From: Phascolomyces articulosus
Lineage: Eukaryota > Mucoromycota > Mucoromycetes > Mucorales > Lichtheimiaceae
Assembly: GCA_025677815.1 (NCBI GenBank)
Contig: JAIXMP010000014.1
Coordinates: forward strand, 496,001-560,000
Length of the DNA: 64,000 bases
Direction: 5' to 3'
Shown: one piece after another, positions 36,471 through 49,729 of the stretch
How positions within the stretch are numbered: the stretch's first letter is position 1
Layout of the letters: every line of letters begins with the position of its first letter
Program-made: the position numbers and the translations under genes
Notes under the pieces: generated by a model
What the model was told of the DNA's origin: nothing
Databases searched by the model: none
The model's input: the letters and a program-made list of their open reading frames with translations, nothing else

Positions 36471-39400
36471 AAAATCAGATAAGAATATATATTTCGACAG
36501 GAGTGACAAAATAATTTATTAAAATTTTTATTTGTTCATTCAATGTGGTGATGATATGTGTCCTGGTGGTAGTTTGACACAAATCACTGATTCTTCGGAT
36601 CATTTCAATGCAAAATGAGGGAGTAATCATCATCATTAGAAGAAAGAATGTCAGAAAGGTGCCCTTTGTTATGGGTTGCCCATAATGAATGCCATATAAA
36701 GTTCCCACCTCAGCAATGATGTTGTATATCATCTGCCATTTTTCACAGGAATGTTCGTTCCTACCATTAAAAAGTACAACGGTACAGAAGTAGAAAAACG
36801 AAAAAAAAACAAACTATTTGCGTTCATCTTACCAAATTCCTTATTAATAACCAAGAACCAACTTTTTAGTAATGGTTCACTATTAAAATTACCCACAGTG
36901 CCAAAAGCTATTGATCAGTTAAATCACAGTATACTGTTGTTAACAGAACTTGATCCTGGGCATTCATATGAGGCTGGGATTCTCCATTGTGAGCTTCCAC
37001 TCGCTGTTGTATTTTTGGCATGCCCATCGTTATGCAAACTTATTGTCACAGATTGAATTATCCTTTACAAAGACAACAATGATAATGGCCAATAAGATGA
37101 ATCAGCTGCTGATAGCGACTGTAATATTGATATTACCGAGACAAGATCATCACCTACTGCAATAGGATCGTCATCACCGTTGACAGTACCTTTAAAAGCG
37201 TTGTTCTTGAATGAAGTTGTGTTCAAAGATGATGGTGCCTTGACCCAGGTCGATAATACTGCCCACCACTGCCCCACGCTGAACAATTATCATGTCGTTG
37301 TTTAATACGCTATGATTATCATCATCCAAACTAACACCGAACAATCCAAGGGAACATGTCTATATATAATCATTATTTTTCCTATTTCAAGATAGCGTGA
37401 CTCTATAATTGTAGTCAAATTCAAACCAGGGAAGAAAGCATTCTTATTGTATCAAGTTAGATGGATGAACATATCAATGAACATCAATAGCCACTCCATA
37501 ACATTGTCAAATATCCAGGAACGGATAAGTATTTTATGGTCAAGGTAAAGGAGAAAATGAAAGACGATGGTGTGGAAGAAAACAATGTGGCATTATTTGA
37601 AGTCTAATAAGTATTGGATGATGGTAATAAGCTTGTGGAGAAAATCAGTCGAGTGGAAATGATAACTAAAGAAGAATTATTACACACACGAAGTATGCTG
37701 TTTTCTGGTCTGGGAGAGGACAAATAATAATTTCATTACCATTGGAGTGCGATGCCATGCAATCATAGTGTGGGCAGACTTTGCCATGGTGATACTCGAC
37801 TAAATTCGGAGGATGAAAGGTTTTCTTGAATAATAAATCAAAAATTGTAAAACCATCCATTACTACTTATCACCGACATTAATCAAAACTAACAATAACC
37901 TGTTTCCCTTTATACTTTCTTTACATACCCTTTCGTCATTTCTTTTCCATGTAATAATTTTCTATCATCTAATGTTGATCTTATACACAAAAAAGTTATA
38001 ATCTTTATAAAAATAAAGGAACAATGTTGTCAAAATATAAAATAGTTAATATAAATACAGTGAATATAACTTTGAAACACCTCGTCTTTGTACCATTCAG
38101 CTCTTTATGGGATGCTTAAAAAAAAGCTTTTAAGCATGTTTTTTAGTTTTGGCTTTGAGAATTTGCAGCATAATTAATTCCAAAATTTCAACAACTTTTA
38201 TGAAGCTACTTTTGAGGTCTTTACTTTTAGGAAAAAAAACACGATGAAGATTATTATAATACCATGTGGTTTGATTCTCTTCACACACAACACGATTAAT
38301 TTTACTTATAATAAACTTTTGATTCGAAAGTCTCAATCTTCCATCCTTTACTCTCCTTCATGAGTAAATATGATAGTCTTGCTTCCGGATTTTTTATCGA
38401 ATATTTACGGAGTAACCTAATGAAATCAATACTTTAATATAGTAAAAGAATATGAAGCATTTTTTTGTGTTCTCTCTTGCATGTGTATTTGTTTCAAAAC
38501 GTAAAATCGAGGTGTGATCATGGCTGATCGTGGCTTCAACTCCTAAGAAAACATCAAGAATCATGACGAATGGGTAGCTAAAGGTCCATTTATAATGTTA
38601 TAAGAAAGTGTTTGTATCTGGATAATTAACCTGGTATTATCTTCTTTACAATTGCTACTTCTATACTCTCAATAGCATATGTAGCGGAAGATGTAAATAG
38701 CATTTCTATTTTTATATTGTCGATGAACCACTGAACGATATGCTCGTTAGTCCTTTTATCAACCCTGGTCAGCTCAGAAAAGAAAACTGAAAACTAAAAA
38801 AACCTTTTACTAGGAACAGAGAAATGGGGAGAAGAAGGATATGGTGGTGAGATGATGATGCGTCAAAATTGCGTTATTCAAATGAATGGAAAGCCATTAT
38901 GTAAATAATGAAAAGATATGAACTTCGCCATTCTCATGTTTAGATAATATGTATCGTTGACAAATTTATTGTCATAAAAAAAGCATATGAAAATTATACA
39001 TTAATGATTTGATGAACGTTGACAACTTATTGAATATGCTGTGGATCCGGGTGGTACGCGACTAATAAAATATTATTATGGTTTGATTCTTTGATCCTCT
39101 AATAATGACGTTTACGATTATTCACCTGGTTTAATACCAAGAAGATAACTGGCTCTTTTTACTATAAAAGTGTAATGAGTTTGATTTTGTTCAATATATT
39201 ATATAAATTACCACTTATTTCTGATGGAACAAAGAAGGAGGGAATTTAAGTACACATCAATTATTTTATAGTAGTTGGTAATGAATTGAGACCTGGGTGT
39301 TTCTTTTCTTCTTTCCAAGTACTCAGTCTGTGAACTCCCTCTAGGTACCACCTCTGTCAAAAGGAAAGGAAGGATCGAGATTGAATGTGACAATGATTCT

Positions 39401-40609
39401 CAGATTGTTTGCCAAGATGATGAAGGGCTGAGTCAATGAGATGGACAATGACCTGTGCTGATCATCTTGACAGTATACATGCAAGGAAAATCACGGATAG
39501 TCCCGAAATAATAATAAAAAAGGCTATGAGAATCATAAACTTCGTGGAACGTTCTTGTCACCATACCGTTGTAGGAAATCATAATGTGATAACAGGAAGA
39601 AGTATCTTACATCAGAGGATTTTCACAAAGTTCTTTTGGTAATACTTGAAATAATGACAACTATATAATAAACATGTACGTGTTTCGTAAAGCTGAAGAA
39701 GTACAAGATTAGGCTCTTCAATATGAAATACTATCATATTTAATAAAACATTTTCGAGTTCAACATGGGATCTTGGTGCTTGGCAATAAATAAAAAACTA
39801 AAATGTCAAGAATTTGATTATATAAATAAACATGCTGACGATAATGATGGACACAAGTTGTACAATAGATAGAAAATCAATATCATTACAGTACTCCACA
39901 AAAAATAAGTTCTCACATCCCATATTCAGTTTTCGAAACAAGAAGGTTGTTTTTCGACATATTTGGTTTAGTTTTTATTTTTATTTTATTGATGTTACAA
40001 TCCGTCTCCTTGAACAACAACATTTCTCATCATCTAGTATAACTCCTTTCTCTAAAAAGTGTCTATCTGGTACAAAGTGGCGTTTATATAGTATATTCTA
40101 CTTACTACTAAAAATTCAAACAAGTCCGTTTTTCTGTAAACTATCTTTTACGTTACCTTGGTAACAGAGGTCATCCTTAAAAAAAACAGTAACTATAATA
40201 ACGATGAGCGCACAAAACAACCCAAATATTCGGTGAAGTCATCCATGATATTGTTGGGATAAGCACAAAAGTGACGTATAATATTATTAGTACAATAGAG
40301 AAAAAAGCGACGAAAAGGTGAGAAACACAAGAAAAATAAAAGCACTGATGATAATAAAAAGAATAAAAAGGTAAATAGGGATATAATCATACAAAATAAG
40401 TAAAAAAAAAAATGCATATCACACCAAGAACGGGTAAAAATAAACCACTTTTCTGTTGTGATGATGCTGATGCATGTGCAGTGGGACAAAACAATTACAG
40501 TTAACAAAAGAAGCTTTCCTTTTTGTTTCTAGATTCTGTAAAAATAGGTAATAATATCAATAGCAATAATAGTAAAAGTAAAAGTAATAGTAAAAATAAT
40601 TGTTGTTTT
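36471..40609. other. Gene-poor tract with decayed coding-like fragments
   Basis: Short frames look protein-like but are unconnected. One is minus 36475-36732 (85 aa). Another is plus 36751-37056 (ELDPGHSYEAG). A third is plus 37530-37680, with a charged KVKEKMKDDGVEENN-type segment broken by stops. A further stretch near 39010-39130 reads EYAVDPGGTRLIKYYYG between stops. The pattern suggests remnants of one or more mobile or multicopy genes. No intact model can be supported. Confidence 0.4.
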
Positions 40610-43122
40610 TTAAGCATGATCTTGATCACCAGGGACAGTCTTCTTTTCATTTGATGTAGTAGATGGAGGTGTACTTGTACTGCTTTCGGTGACTTGTACT
40701 TTTTCAGCTCTTTGGAGGTTAGCCAAAGGATCATTTGGATCAATACCCTTGTCACGCAATTCTTTTTCGGCATTCCAAACAAGTAAGGACCGTGTACTAA
40801 AGATGACATCCAATTCTTCCAAGGTCTTGTTCATGGTTTCAGGATACATGGCCCATACAATAGGGATAGCAAGGAAATTGAGAGCACCAAACAGGATAAA
40901 TGTAGCCCATCCAATTCCTGCTAACATGGGAGGAGTGATTTCCATCACAACAGCATTACCAATAGACCATCCAACAACACTCCATGCACCACCACGCGCT
41001 CTCACGCGGAGTGGATAGATCTCGACCTATTTTATATATATTAAGTTATTTATTCGGGGTTAGTAAAGAATGATATGGGATTCTGAAAAGAATTACTTAT
41101 TATAAGTGTATTACTTACCGGATAAAGCCATGGGACAGTAAGCCAGGTCATACCAAAGAACGCAGTATAACAAAAGATGAAGACTGCACCTCCAATACCA
41201 AATCCCTATTTTTTTTTTTTATGTTGTAAATCAGTCACTTGATCATGTACTTCCTTCCTCCTCACTCCCCCCCCCAAAATTTCTGTTTATATTTTTTGGC
41301 TTAAAAAGTTATATGACTTACTGTTTGATTCTGTGCCATAATATCGGGTTTCGTTAAAACTGCTACCATGATTAAAGAGATACCTTGACATACTGCACCA
41401 TAAAATAATGTAAATCGTCTGCCCCATTTATCCAATGTAAAGACAGCCACCAAAGTCGATAACATATAACTGACATTGTTACATCCAGAGAGTAGTTGTG
41501 AAGTACGTTCAGAAAATCCAGCATTAGCAAAGGATTCGGGGGCATACACAGTGATCTATCATCATCCAACATAAGAGTTAGAACTACTACTGCTGTGTTA
41601 CTGTTGCATATCATTATCTATAAACAATGTATCCTCCCCCCCAAAAAAATCCCGACGATGATGCTGCCCCAATTCAGAAGAAAAAAAAAACTGTTGTTGC
41701 ATCACACTTACAACACCGATTCCCGTCAATTCTTGAATAATTTGAAGCCAAATAGATAAATGAACACGACGAGGAATATTGAATTCGTCGTATTTAAACA
41801 ACATATCCCAATAGTTGGGTTCACCTCCTTGTTTTTCTTCAAGTAATAAAGTCTCTTTAATTTCTTCATACTCCCGTGTCACATTAGGATGGCTAACATC
41901 TCCATTACCACGCAAAGCGCCAAGGATATGTAAAGCTTCTTCAGTACGCCCTTTTTTAATAAGCCAACGAGGGGATTCAGGGAAAATATTGATAAAGACA
42001 CAAAGAACAACCAAAGGAATAATTTGAAAACCGATAGGGAATCGCCAACGGAATCCACCTTCATAATTATGAAGACCATAGGCTATCCAGTACTATTTAT
42101 TTAAATTAGATAAGTTTTCCATGTTTCTGGTAAAAAAAAATAGTAATCGAATCAAAGAATAGATGACTAATATAAAATTATAGGATACTTACTGCAATCA
42201 CGACACCAAAAATATTCAAAGTAAATTCCATTGCAATAAACATACCACGCGAAGTATAATGAGATGTTTCAGCACTCCATACAGGGACAATAGCGTTTCT
42301 ATCATCATATATATGTTAGATTATATTTCTTTGTATATATATAAGTAAATGAATCTATCATTATCATTACTTACAAATGACCAGTACCAATACCCGTAAT
42401 AATACGAGAACAGATCATCCATGGAACATTCGTAGCGGCGGTTTGAAGAGCAGCACCAAAAATAGCAAATATACAACCAACGACAACACATTTGATTCTT
42501 CCGATCTTGTCACCCACATAACCACCCATCAATGCACCAATTAAGGTACCAGCGTAATAGACGGCGACAATGCCACCCAAAAGGGCTTCATTATCCCATA
42601 AACCCATTACATCTTTGTAATCTGGGGAAATATTGACACCACTCATAACACCTTGATCATACTATCAAATATTTTTTTCTTCTTTTCGTAAGTATATTCA
42701 TCGACTTTTATCTTGTGTCATTTTTACAATCGTATAGAACAAAAAGAAAACTTACACCAAAAAAGAAAATGGATAGACCAGCAGCGCTGTTGATGGCAAT
42801 CACCAAATTATTCCCTCGTAGGTAGTTTGCTATCTGTAAAGATTGCAGCATGTGAAAATATTATTATTGTTATTATTATTATTGCAAAGGCCAAGAAGAA
42901 GAGAAGAGGAAAAAGAAGAAAAAAAATAGATAATAAGACTCTTTTTGTTTATAAGAGAAATTCCTCTTGTTTTACCAAAAAAAGTTGCGTGGGTAAGATG
43001 CATCATGATCCAACTCTCAAGTAGTGATTGCTTTGGGGGGGGGGCCACCGTGTATTGTATATGTGCACATCATGATACACATAAACAGGTAATAAAGTGT
43101 TATTATCATCATCAGATGTCAT
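40610..43122 (-). CDS. MFS sugar transporter (fungal hexose/quinate-permease-like)
   Basis: Eight exons encode about 541 aa: 43087-43122, 42756-42833, 42375-42661, 42193-42298, 41712-42092, 41322-41555, 41119-41205 and 40610-41026. Sugar-porter motifs are all present: YDQGVMSGV in helix 1, GYVGDKIGRIK in loop 2-3, PESPRWLIKKGR after helix 6, QELTGIGVVITVYAP in helix 7, DKWGRRFTL in loop 8-9 and PETMNKTLEELD after helix 12. It should be a 12-helix plasma-membrane H+/sugar symporter or facilitator. The substrate is not fixed by sequence. The first 12 residues come from an exon I propose because ATG 43122 and a GTTTAT donor join in phase to the conserved IANYLRGNNLV. That exon is the weakest part of the model. 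Confidence 0.9.
43035..43044 (+). repeat. G homopolymer (10 G)
   Basis: A ten-G run lies inside the proposed first intron of the sugar transporter gene. It is unusual in such AT-rich DNA and could be unstable in sequencing. Confidence 0.7.
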
Positions 43123-43812
43123 ACAACAACAAAATTATACTTTTTATGTTCTTTCCGAATTCTTCCATTGGAGGGAAATCCCTCCCTTCTCAGGCAAAAT
43201 TTTCTACTTTTTATTTTATGTCACCGTGTGATAATACTTCTTCCTTTCACTATGGAAATATCGATCAACGTTTTTCAAGTAAAAATAATAATGAAAAAAG
43301 TGGATTGTGTGGGGTAATTTAGAGATAACGTAATACATCTTATCTTAGTATTATTAATCATACACAATCTTAATAGTAAAAATAATTCTAAACTCTTATC
43401 AAGCAGCATCATCATTTCAATCCTTCTTTTTGTATATCTTTTGGTAACACACATTGGGAAACGCAGAAAAAAAGGAGGTCAAAACGAGTAGATAAGCCGT
43501 GATTGGTTAATACTATCCAATAGGGAAAATTATACTTATTTTGTTGATCACAAGACAGTCAGAGAGATTTTAACCATACTTGGTCAATTTCATGAGTTTT
43601 CTCAAAAATAGTGCCACACACTTCTTGTTAAATATATAATATTTAATAATAAAGCATTTATTTGATATAATAAAAGAAGAATTATATAATAAATAATAAA
43701 TAAATGACAGGGGTTTTGTTTGTAGTAATATTACATGGATGATGAATGGATAAATGAACGAATGGGTGGATATAAAGGAGGATGTTGTTGCTTAAATGAT
43801 AAATAAATATTA
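43123..43812. other. Intergenic region
   Basis: The promoter of the sugar transporter and the 3' flank of the Uds1-like gene. No further gene seen. Confidence 0.5.
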
Positions 43813-46800
43813 TTATTCTACTACAAAATAAGTTTGTACACTTTGATTGACACGTTCATAACGTTTACTTTCAAGTTCATGTTTCATATCCTTGATCTTG
43901 CCTTCCAACGCCTTCTTTTCATCCAATTCGCGATCTACAATCTTTTGTTGTTTGACCTTCATATCACTAACCAATTGACGGAATTCCTTTCTCAACGAAG
44001 CCGTCGTAGGTCCTTCCTTGGCATCATAACCCAACTTATTAATACGTTCTTCAGTCAATTCTGTATCCATCTTTTCCAAATCTCGTGTCAATTGTTCAAT
44101 GCGTTGTTCATACTTCATACGATTGGTTTCGAATTCCATGGCTGACATGGTCAATCGTTCATATTCCTTCATGATGCCTTCAAAGTTGGTTTCCATGGAA
44201 GCACTTTGAGCAAGCCAAGCTTCTTCACGATCTGTGAAGGCCTTTTGTGCCTTGGCCAATTCTTGATTGTTACGCATGGATTTGCCTTCCAATTTGATCT
44301 GTTTGAGCTCTTCTTCAATTTGATTGATACGAATATCTCGTGCATCAATGGTACGTGATTTATCACGGATTAAATCTTCCAAATCTTTGCATACAGTAGC
44401 CATCTTGTCACGTTCACTTTCAATTTGTTGTTGTGCACGGCTAGTCTTGGCCAATAAGGCACGTTGTTCTTGTAATTCAGCTTCATATTCTTGTCGCATT
44501 TCTTCCATTTGTTGTTCGTATTTGGCCTTGAAACTCTCACTACCACCCTCCATCATCTGTAGGACGGATTCTCGTTTGAGTGCTCGTTCCCATCGTTGCT
44601 TCTCGGCACGTAAGGAGCTGATTTCGGTTTGGTATTGTTCTACACGTGCATCAGCTGCTAATTCACGGGAAGTGGAAGAGGATGCTTCAGATTCAGCACG
44701 TCTGCATCGTACTTCCATATCGGATAACGCGGATTGAAGTGAGGATACTTGATCTTGGGCTACTTGAAGTTCACGTTTCACACTAGAAAGTTCATTCTCA
44801 AGTTCTGTGGTGGTGGTACTTCTTGTATTATTACTATCGTTCATTTTATCAAGTTCTCTATTAGTTTTCTTTTTCATTTTTCAAATCAATCCTCCCTCAA
44901 AAAAAAAAAACTTACTATGAGTCCACATCCAATTGACGATCCAAATACTTCTTTTCCATATCCTTAAATTTGGTTTCCATGGCATCTCGTTTATCCTGCA
45001 TGACCCGTAATTGTGCTTCATATTTCTTACTTGTGGCTGATTCTAAACGAATCTTTTCCTCACTGGATTCCAACTCACGTTCTAAACGACGCATCTTCAT
45101 CTTGTAATCACTGAATTGTTTTTCTACTGCTGATATCCATTGATGTTCATCACTTCGTTCAGAGATATCTCGAAGTTCTTGACGTTCACCAAAAGAAGTC
45201 ATGGCATTATTCATTTCTCTGATTCGTGCGTTCAATCGTTCAATTTCTTGATTGGTTTCTCGTGTCGTGGTAGCCGACATTTGTCGAATTTGTGTTTGAA
45301 GCTGTTCAATTTCACGATCTCTTTCCTCTTTGTTGGCCAACGTCAATTGTTTGATTTGTGCTTTCAAGGAACGAATTTCTTCATTGGATTCTCTTGTGGA
45401 TGTATCTGACATTTCTCGCATTTGTGCTCGTACTCGTTCCACTTCTCGATCCTTTTCCTCTTGATTCGCCAAAGTCAATTGTTTGATTTGTGATTTCAAG
45501 GATCGGATTTCTTCATCGGCTTCTCGTTTGACAGCAGTGGCTTCATCTTGATTTGCCAATGTGAGTTGCTTAATTTGGGATTTAAGGGACCGAACTTCTT
45601 CATTGACTTCTCGATTCGCGCTAACAGTAGTATCTTTGAGTTGTCGTTTTAATGATTCAATTTCTCGTTCTGCTTCTCTTATTCTCCCCTGATCAGCAGC
45701 TGAAGTAGTTGTGTCTTGTACTTTTTGTTCCTGTTGTTGTACTGCATTTTCTTGTCGAAAGGTCTCTAATCCAAGTTTTAAAGCACCTGCTGTATGTTCC
45801 AAAATCTTTTGTCGAATAGTGGCATCTTCATTTAATAATTGGATTAAATCTGATGCGGCTCGACTTGTAGGTGTTTCCACTTTGTTTTCTCGGTCCAATT
45901 GAATTAATGATCGCGATACATCTTGAACATGTTTATCTACAGCCCATCGTGATTCTAATGTGACGATCCGTTCTTTTAATTCATCTCGTTGCTATATTTA
46001 TAATAATGTGAGTGATCTAGTTTCTAACAACGTTTTATCCTCCCCCTTCCCCCTTCTTTGCAACAACATTAGCTTTCCCTTTCTTACTTTTTTCAAATCA
46101 CTTAATTGTTCAAAAGTCAAGGTATTATACAATTCAGCATCCACCAATGCTTGTGATACAAGTAATTGTCCCAATAAACCACCCATTCCTTCATCTTCTT
46201 GTAAGACTTTATCCTTTTTAAGATCCGTTTGCTGTGGTTTGTTATTAGAGGGTGGTTGTCGTTTCCACATTCTCGCCACTTCCACCGATAAACTTGTACG
46301 GTTATCCATAATATTTCTAGGTTCTTCTGATTCAAACATTGGGGAAGCCCATTTTGCTATAAAAGAAGTGTATTAATATAAACCATCTAATTGGATCTAA
46401 TAAAATTCACATGAAAAAAAAAAGACCCAAACTTTCTTATTTTGGATTGCCCTTCAAACTTTGTCCTCTTTCTTCTTTCTTTTCTAGAAAGAATTGACTT
46501 ACAAGTATTTTGAAATGGTTTTGTCGTCGTATGTGTAGGTCCAGTGACAGAAAGCGCTCTTGTATTACTGGTTACAGAATTTTGTGAATCACGAATACGA
46601 AAAGGGGATCGTGCAGGAACGTAAGGATGTTGAAATCGTCCGGAATCTAATCGCCGACTTGGATTATTTTCCATGGATGCTCGAGAGTTTTGGTCCAGCC
46701 ATCGTAAATCATCGTCAAACAATGATCCAGCTCCCGTTCCATTTTCTGCTGTTGTATGATTTGCGGTTGAGGTAAATGCGTAACCTCCTCCACCTCCTCC

Positions 46801-46940
46801 TGCTGCTCCTGTATTATTACGAGCCAGTTTTAATCCAGCTGGCCTATCATCGCTGTCTACCCGAGACAATGGTATCTAATGAAAGAATGAAGTTATTAAT
46901 GGATCGAGATTTTGTCTGTTGCATTGAAAATACTTACCAT
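43813..46940 (-). CDS. Coiled-coil protein with Uds1 (up-regulated during septation) domain
   Basis: Five exons encode about 913 aa: 46938-46940, 46503-46875, 46088-46356, 44916-45991 and 43813-44833. Exon 1 contains only the start ATG. Residues ~1-125 are disordered with a Gly run. Residues ~160-250 contain LLGQLLVSQALVDAELYNTL and TFEQLSDLKKQRDELKERI, which fit the Uds1 domain of fungal septation-linked proteins. From ~290 onward the protein is nearly all coiled coil. Within it, residues ~348-460 hold three near-identical units of RSLK(S/A)QIKQLTLAN followed by a charged spacer. It probably acts as a scaffold at the cortex or septum, but the role is only inferred from the domain. The intron at 44834-44915 is fixed by phase, since other acceptors create a stop. 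Confidence 0.85.
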
Positions 46941-47960
46941 TATTGAAGATCAATAATATATATTTTAAATAAATAAAAAAAGAAACAGAATAAAAGAGTG
47001 TGAGAGAGAGGGAGAGAGAGAAGGTTTTTTGTTACACATAAAAGAATTAGGAACTGGAACCAAGTTTTTCAAGAGGTGACACAATCAATACAAATGGTTG
47101 TACCAAAAAGAATGTAGATGTAATCAAATTAGCAATAACTTCAACGCTAAACCACTGCCATTTTGCATCATTTCTACACCATATTAAATCCCGCTCTTTT
47201 TCTTTTCCTTATTATTTTTTAATCATTGTGCATAATATGAATAATCAGGATACTATTGATGGATATCCTTGAGATTAATAGACTGCTATTGCTGTCATCC
47301 ATCATGATAATGACAAATTTATAATATCTACTTATTGAGATAAAGAAAACCAGAACGAAAAAAAGTGCTCGTTTTTTTGCCATCCGATATATAATAATAA
47401 TATCGTTTGATTAATTAGTCTGAAACAAGGCGGATCAAGTTAGATCCTTCTTTATTAAAATATAAATATACAGCCCATTTTTTTATATTAATCAACTTGT
47501 CACAAATTATCCTTTCTACTATATTATGACGATAATGGGAATGACAACAACAAATCCTATCTAATATTATACTGTTTTTTAAATTCTGTCGATCAATGTC
47601 ATTAATATACAATATAAAAAATGCTTGTTTAAATTTATCACGAAATATTGATATATTTATTGAATGCATAATATATATAAATATATATATATTAAAAAAA
47701 TATATGGAAATATAAATGGCGTAATATATTACGTACAGTTATTTATTATAAATGTTTCCTTTTTTCAAGTAATACCTAATAGACTATGAAAAATTCAAAA
47801 AAAAATAAACATTCTCAATAGTGATTGTGTTAAGAGTACGATCTCTACTGTCACATTTACATTTTCTTCTATAAGGAGAACGGTCGTTTTTATCATCAGG
47901 TACTCGTTCTAATTCCACTCGTTGGTGTTGTCAGTTTAGTTTTGTTCCTCTGGAAGAATA
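46941..47960. other. Intergenic region
   Basis: About 1 kb. GA-rich leader sequence occurs at 46980-47030 and AT runs at 47680-47710. No gene recognised. Confidence 0.5.
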
Positions 47961-48623
47961 TTAAATGCTGTTGTTGGGGGAATTTCGTTGTCCATAACTA
48001 TGATTATGGTTTATTGCCTCCACACATCCTTGTGTTTGTTTTTTATTTTTTTCACATTGCTTTCTTTGCATTTTGTCAGTTTTTTCTTCTTCATCAATGT
48101 CTTCGTTTTGATCCCCTGGTATGGTCGTCATGGGATTTTGAGAAGGAGAGTTACAACGATCAATAGGAATCATGATAGTATGGAAATAACGGTATTCTTC
48201 TCCATCACCAGAAACAGTATAGTCATAACCATTAGGTAAAGGTGGATAGTAGTTATAACCATAAGGAGATGATGAACCTCCCTCAGTGTCTTCGACAGAA
48301 GACGTTTCAGGTGGTATTTGTAAATTTGCCTCACCACTTGGGAGCTGATCAATTGTTGCTGTTGCCGTTGGTATCATATTGTAGCTTGTTGTTGGGTTAC
48401 TTTGTTCTTCTTGCTGTATATCATCACCATCATCACTAGAAATATGTTGTCGTTTAATTGACGGCGGTTCTATTATTTGTTGTTGTTGTTCATGGTGGGG
48501 TGGTGAGTGTGGTGGCGATTGGAATGAAAAGAAAGATGTTAGCTGTAAGCGATATTCTTGATGCTGTTGTTCATCCCCATCGCTAGAAAAACCCACTGGT
48601 TCCTGAATACATTTTGAAGACAT
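47961..48623 (-). CDS. Hypothetical acidic Gln/Pro/Ser-rich protein
   Basis: One uninterrupted frame of about 220 codons starts at ATG 48623. It includes FFSFQSPPHSPPHH, several acidic Ser-Asp-Asp-Gly patches (ISSDDGDD, FSSDGDE), a Tyr-rich stretch (PYGYNYYPPLP) and a Lys/Gln-rich end. There is no recognisable domain, signal peptide or membrane segment. The length and the absence of stops in AT-rich DNA favour a real gene, or the last exon of one. The composition resembles a disordered transcription-related factor. A possible upstream exon was not found. Confidence 0.5.
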   Translation of the reverse strand: MSSKCIQEPVGFSSDGDEQQHQEYRLQLTSFFSFQSPPHSPPHHEQQQQIIEPPSIKRQHISSDDGDDIQQEEQSNPTTSYNMIPTATATIDQLPSGEANLQIPPETSSVEDTEGGSSSPYGYNYYPPLPNGYDYTVSGDGEEYRYFHTIMIPIDRCNSPSQNPMTTIPGDQNEDIDEEEKTDKMQRKQCEKNKKQTQGCVEAINHNHSYGQRNSPNNSI

Positions 48624-49729
48624 CACTGGATGAATATTACTTGCTTCAAAAGAAAAGAAATAAAGTTAGTAGTAAGGTTTAATTTTAAGGTAAACTTTTT
48701 CTTTTATATATGGATGTACAGGAAGTTTTGTTTTTATTTTGCTTATTATTTTTTTTACATTTATAGAAACTTGCATGAAAATTTGGTTTTTTAATTGACA
48801 GTATCATTGCTTTGATAACTGTTCTTTGAATCTTGGTTTCTTTTAGGGTATTGGCACCATTATTGAATAAAATAGCGCAGATGAGCCAATCTATCTACAA
48901 GATATAGTTTTATCAATAAGTCTGGAAATATATTGTTTTTATTGGTTAAAGCAGCAACATGTATCATATTCATCTATAAAACATTTTTTTGTAACTGAAA
49001 TAAACTGAGCATGATAGTGCAGTAAAAAAGTCGTCAGATGTCAAGATTCCAGGTGTTTAATTTCGTTCGTATGATGCATGCAGTCTTAAACAGAAAAAAT
49101 TTCCATACGCGGATTAGTTTTGACAATTATATGCGATATTATTGGCTAGTAAGAAAAACTGAATTTGGGCATGAAATCTATTTTAATACTTGACAACTGG
49201 TCGCAACATCTTATTAAAAACGATGATTAAACCTATGTATATAAGGCTGCTATTGATATATTTATTGGCGTTTTTAGTAAAACTCACTATATAAATGTAG
49301 TATAAAAAATGTTGCAATTTTTATCCTTACTGCTTAAAGTCCATCATTTCGAAGACTTTCTATTTCTTGGAAAAAGTCATTATACAAATACTATATAATA
49401 ATAATTGTAGAATAATTAAAAATATCATTCCATGGTGAATCTACGTACATATATAGATTTTGAAAGAGTGAAAAGTTCTGTCTATTTAAGACTACATGAA
49501 CCATATTACATATATGACAGAGTAACTAAAGATCATGGTAGTGCCACATCCGATGTTGATTCTCTTTGTCCTATTTTTATTCATAGTACGTAACTGAAGG
49601 TAAAATGATATTCTTTTTTTAATATATCTATATAGCAATATATAGAGTTATCCATTTGTTCTCCAATAAAAGAACAATCTCTTTATTAACAGTATTATAT
49701 AAAAAACAATAATAAAAAGTCTATTTATA
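48624..49729. other. Intergenic region
   Basis: About 1.1 kb of AT-rich spacer without coding or repeat structure that I can identify. Confidence 0.5.

Noticed and set aside
42830..43048. Frame beginning next to the G-run as N-terminus of the sugar transporter
   Set aside because: It starts with GTG, not ATG, its donor sites are out of phase with the conserved IANYLRGN exon, and it includes Asn-run intron sequence.
43835..44737. Plus-strand frames opposite the Uds1 coiled-coil exon
   Set aside because: Antisense shadows of a heptad-repeat exon. The minus strand has the consistent splice phases and domain.
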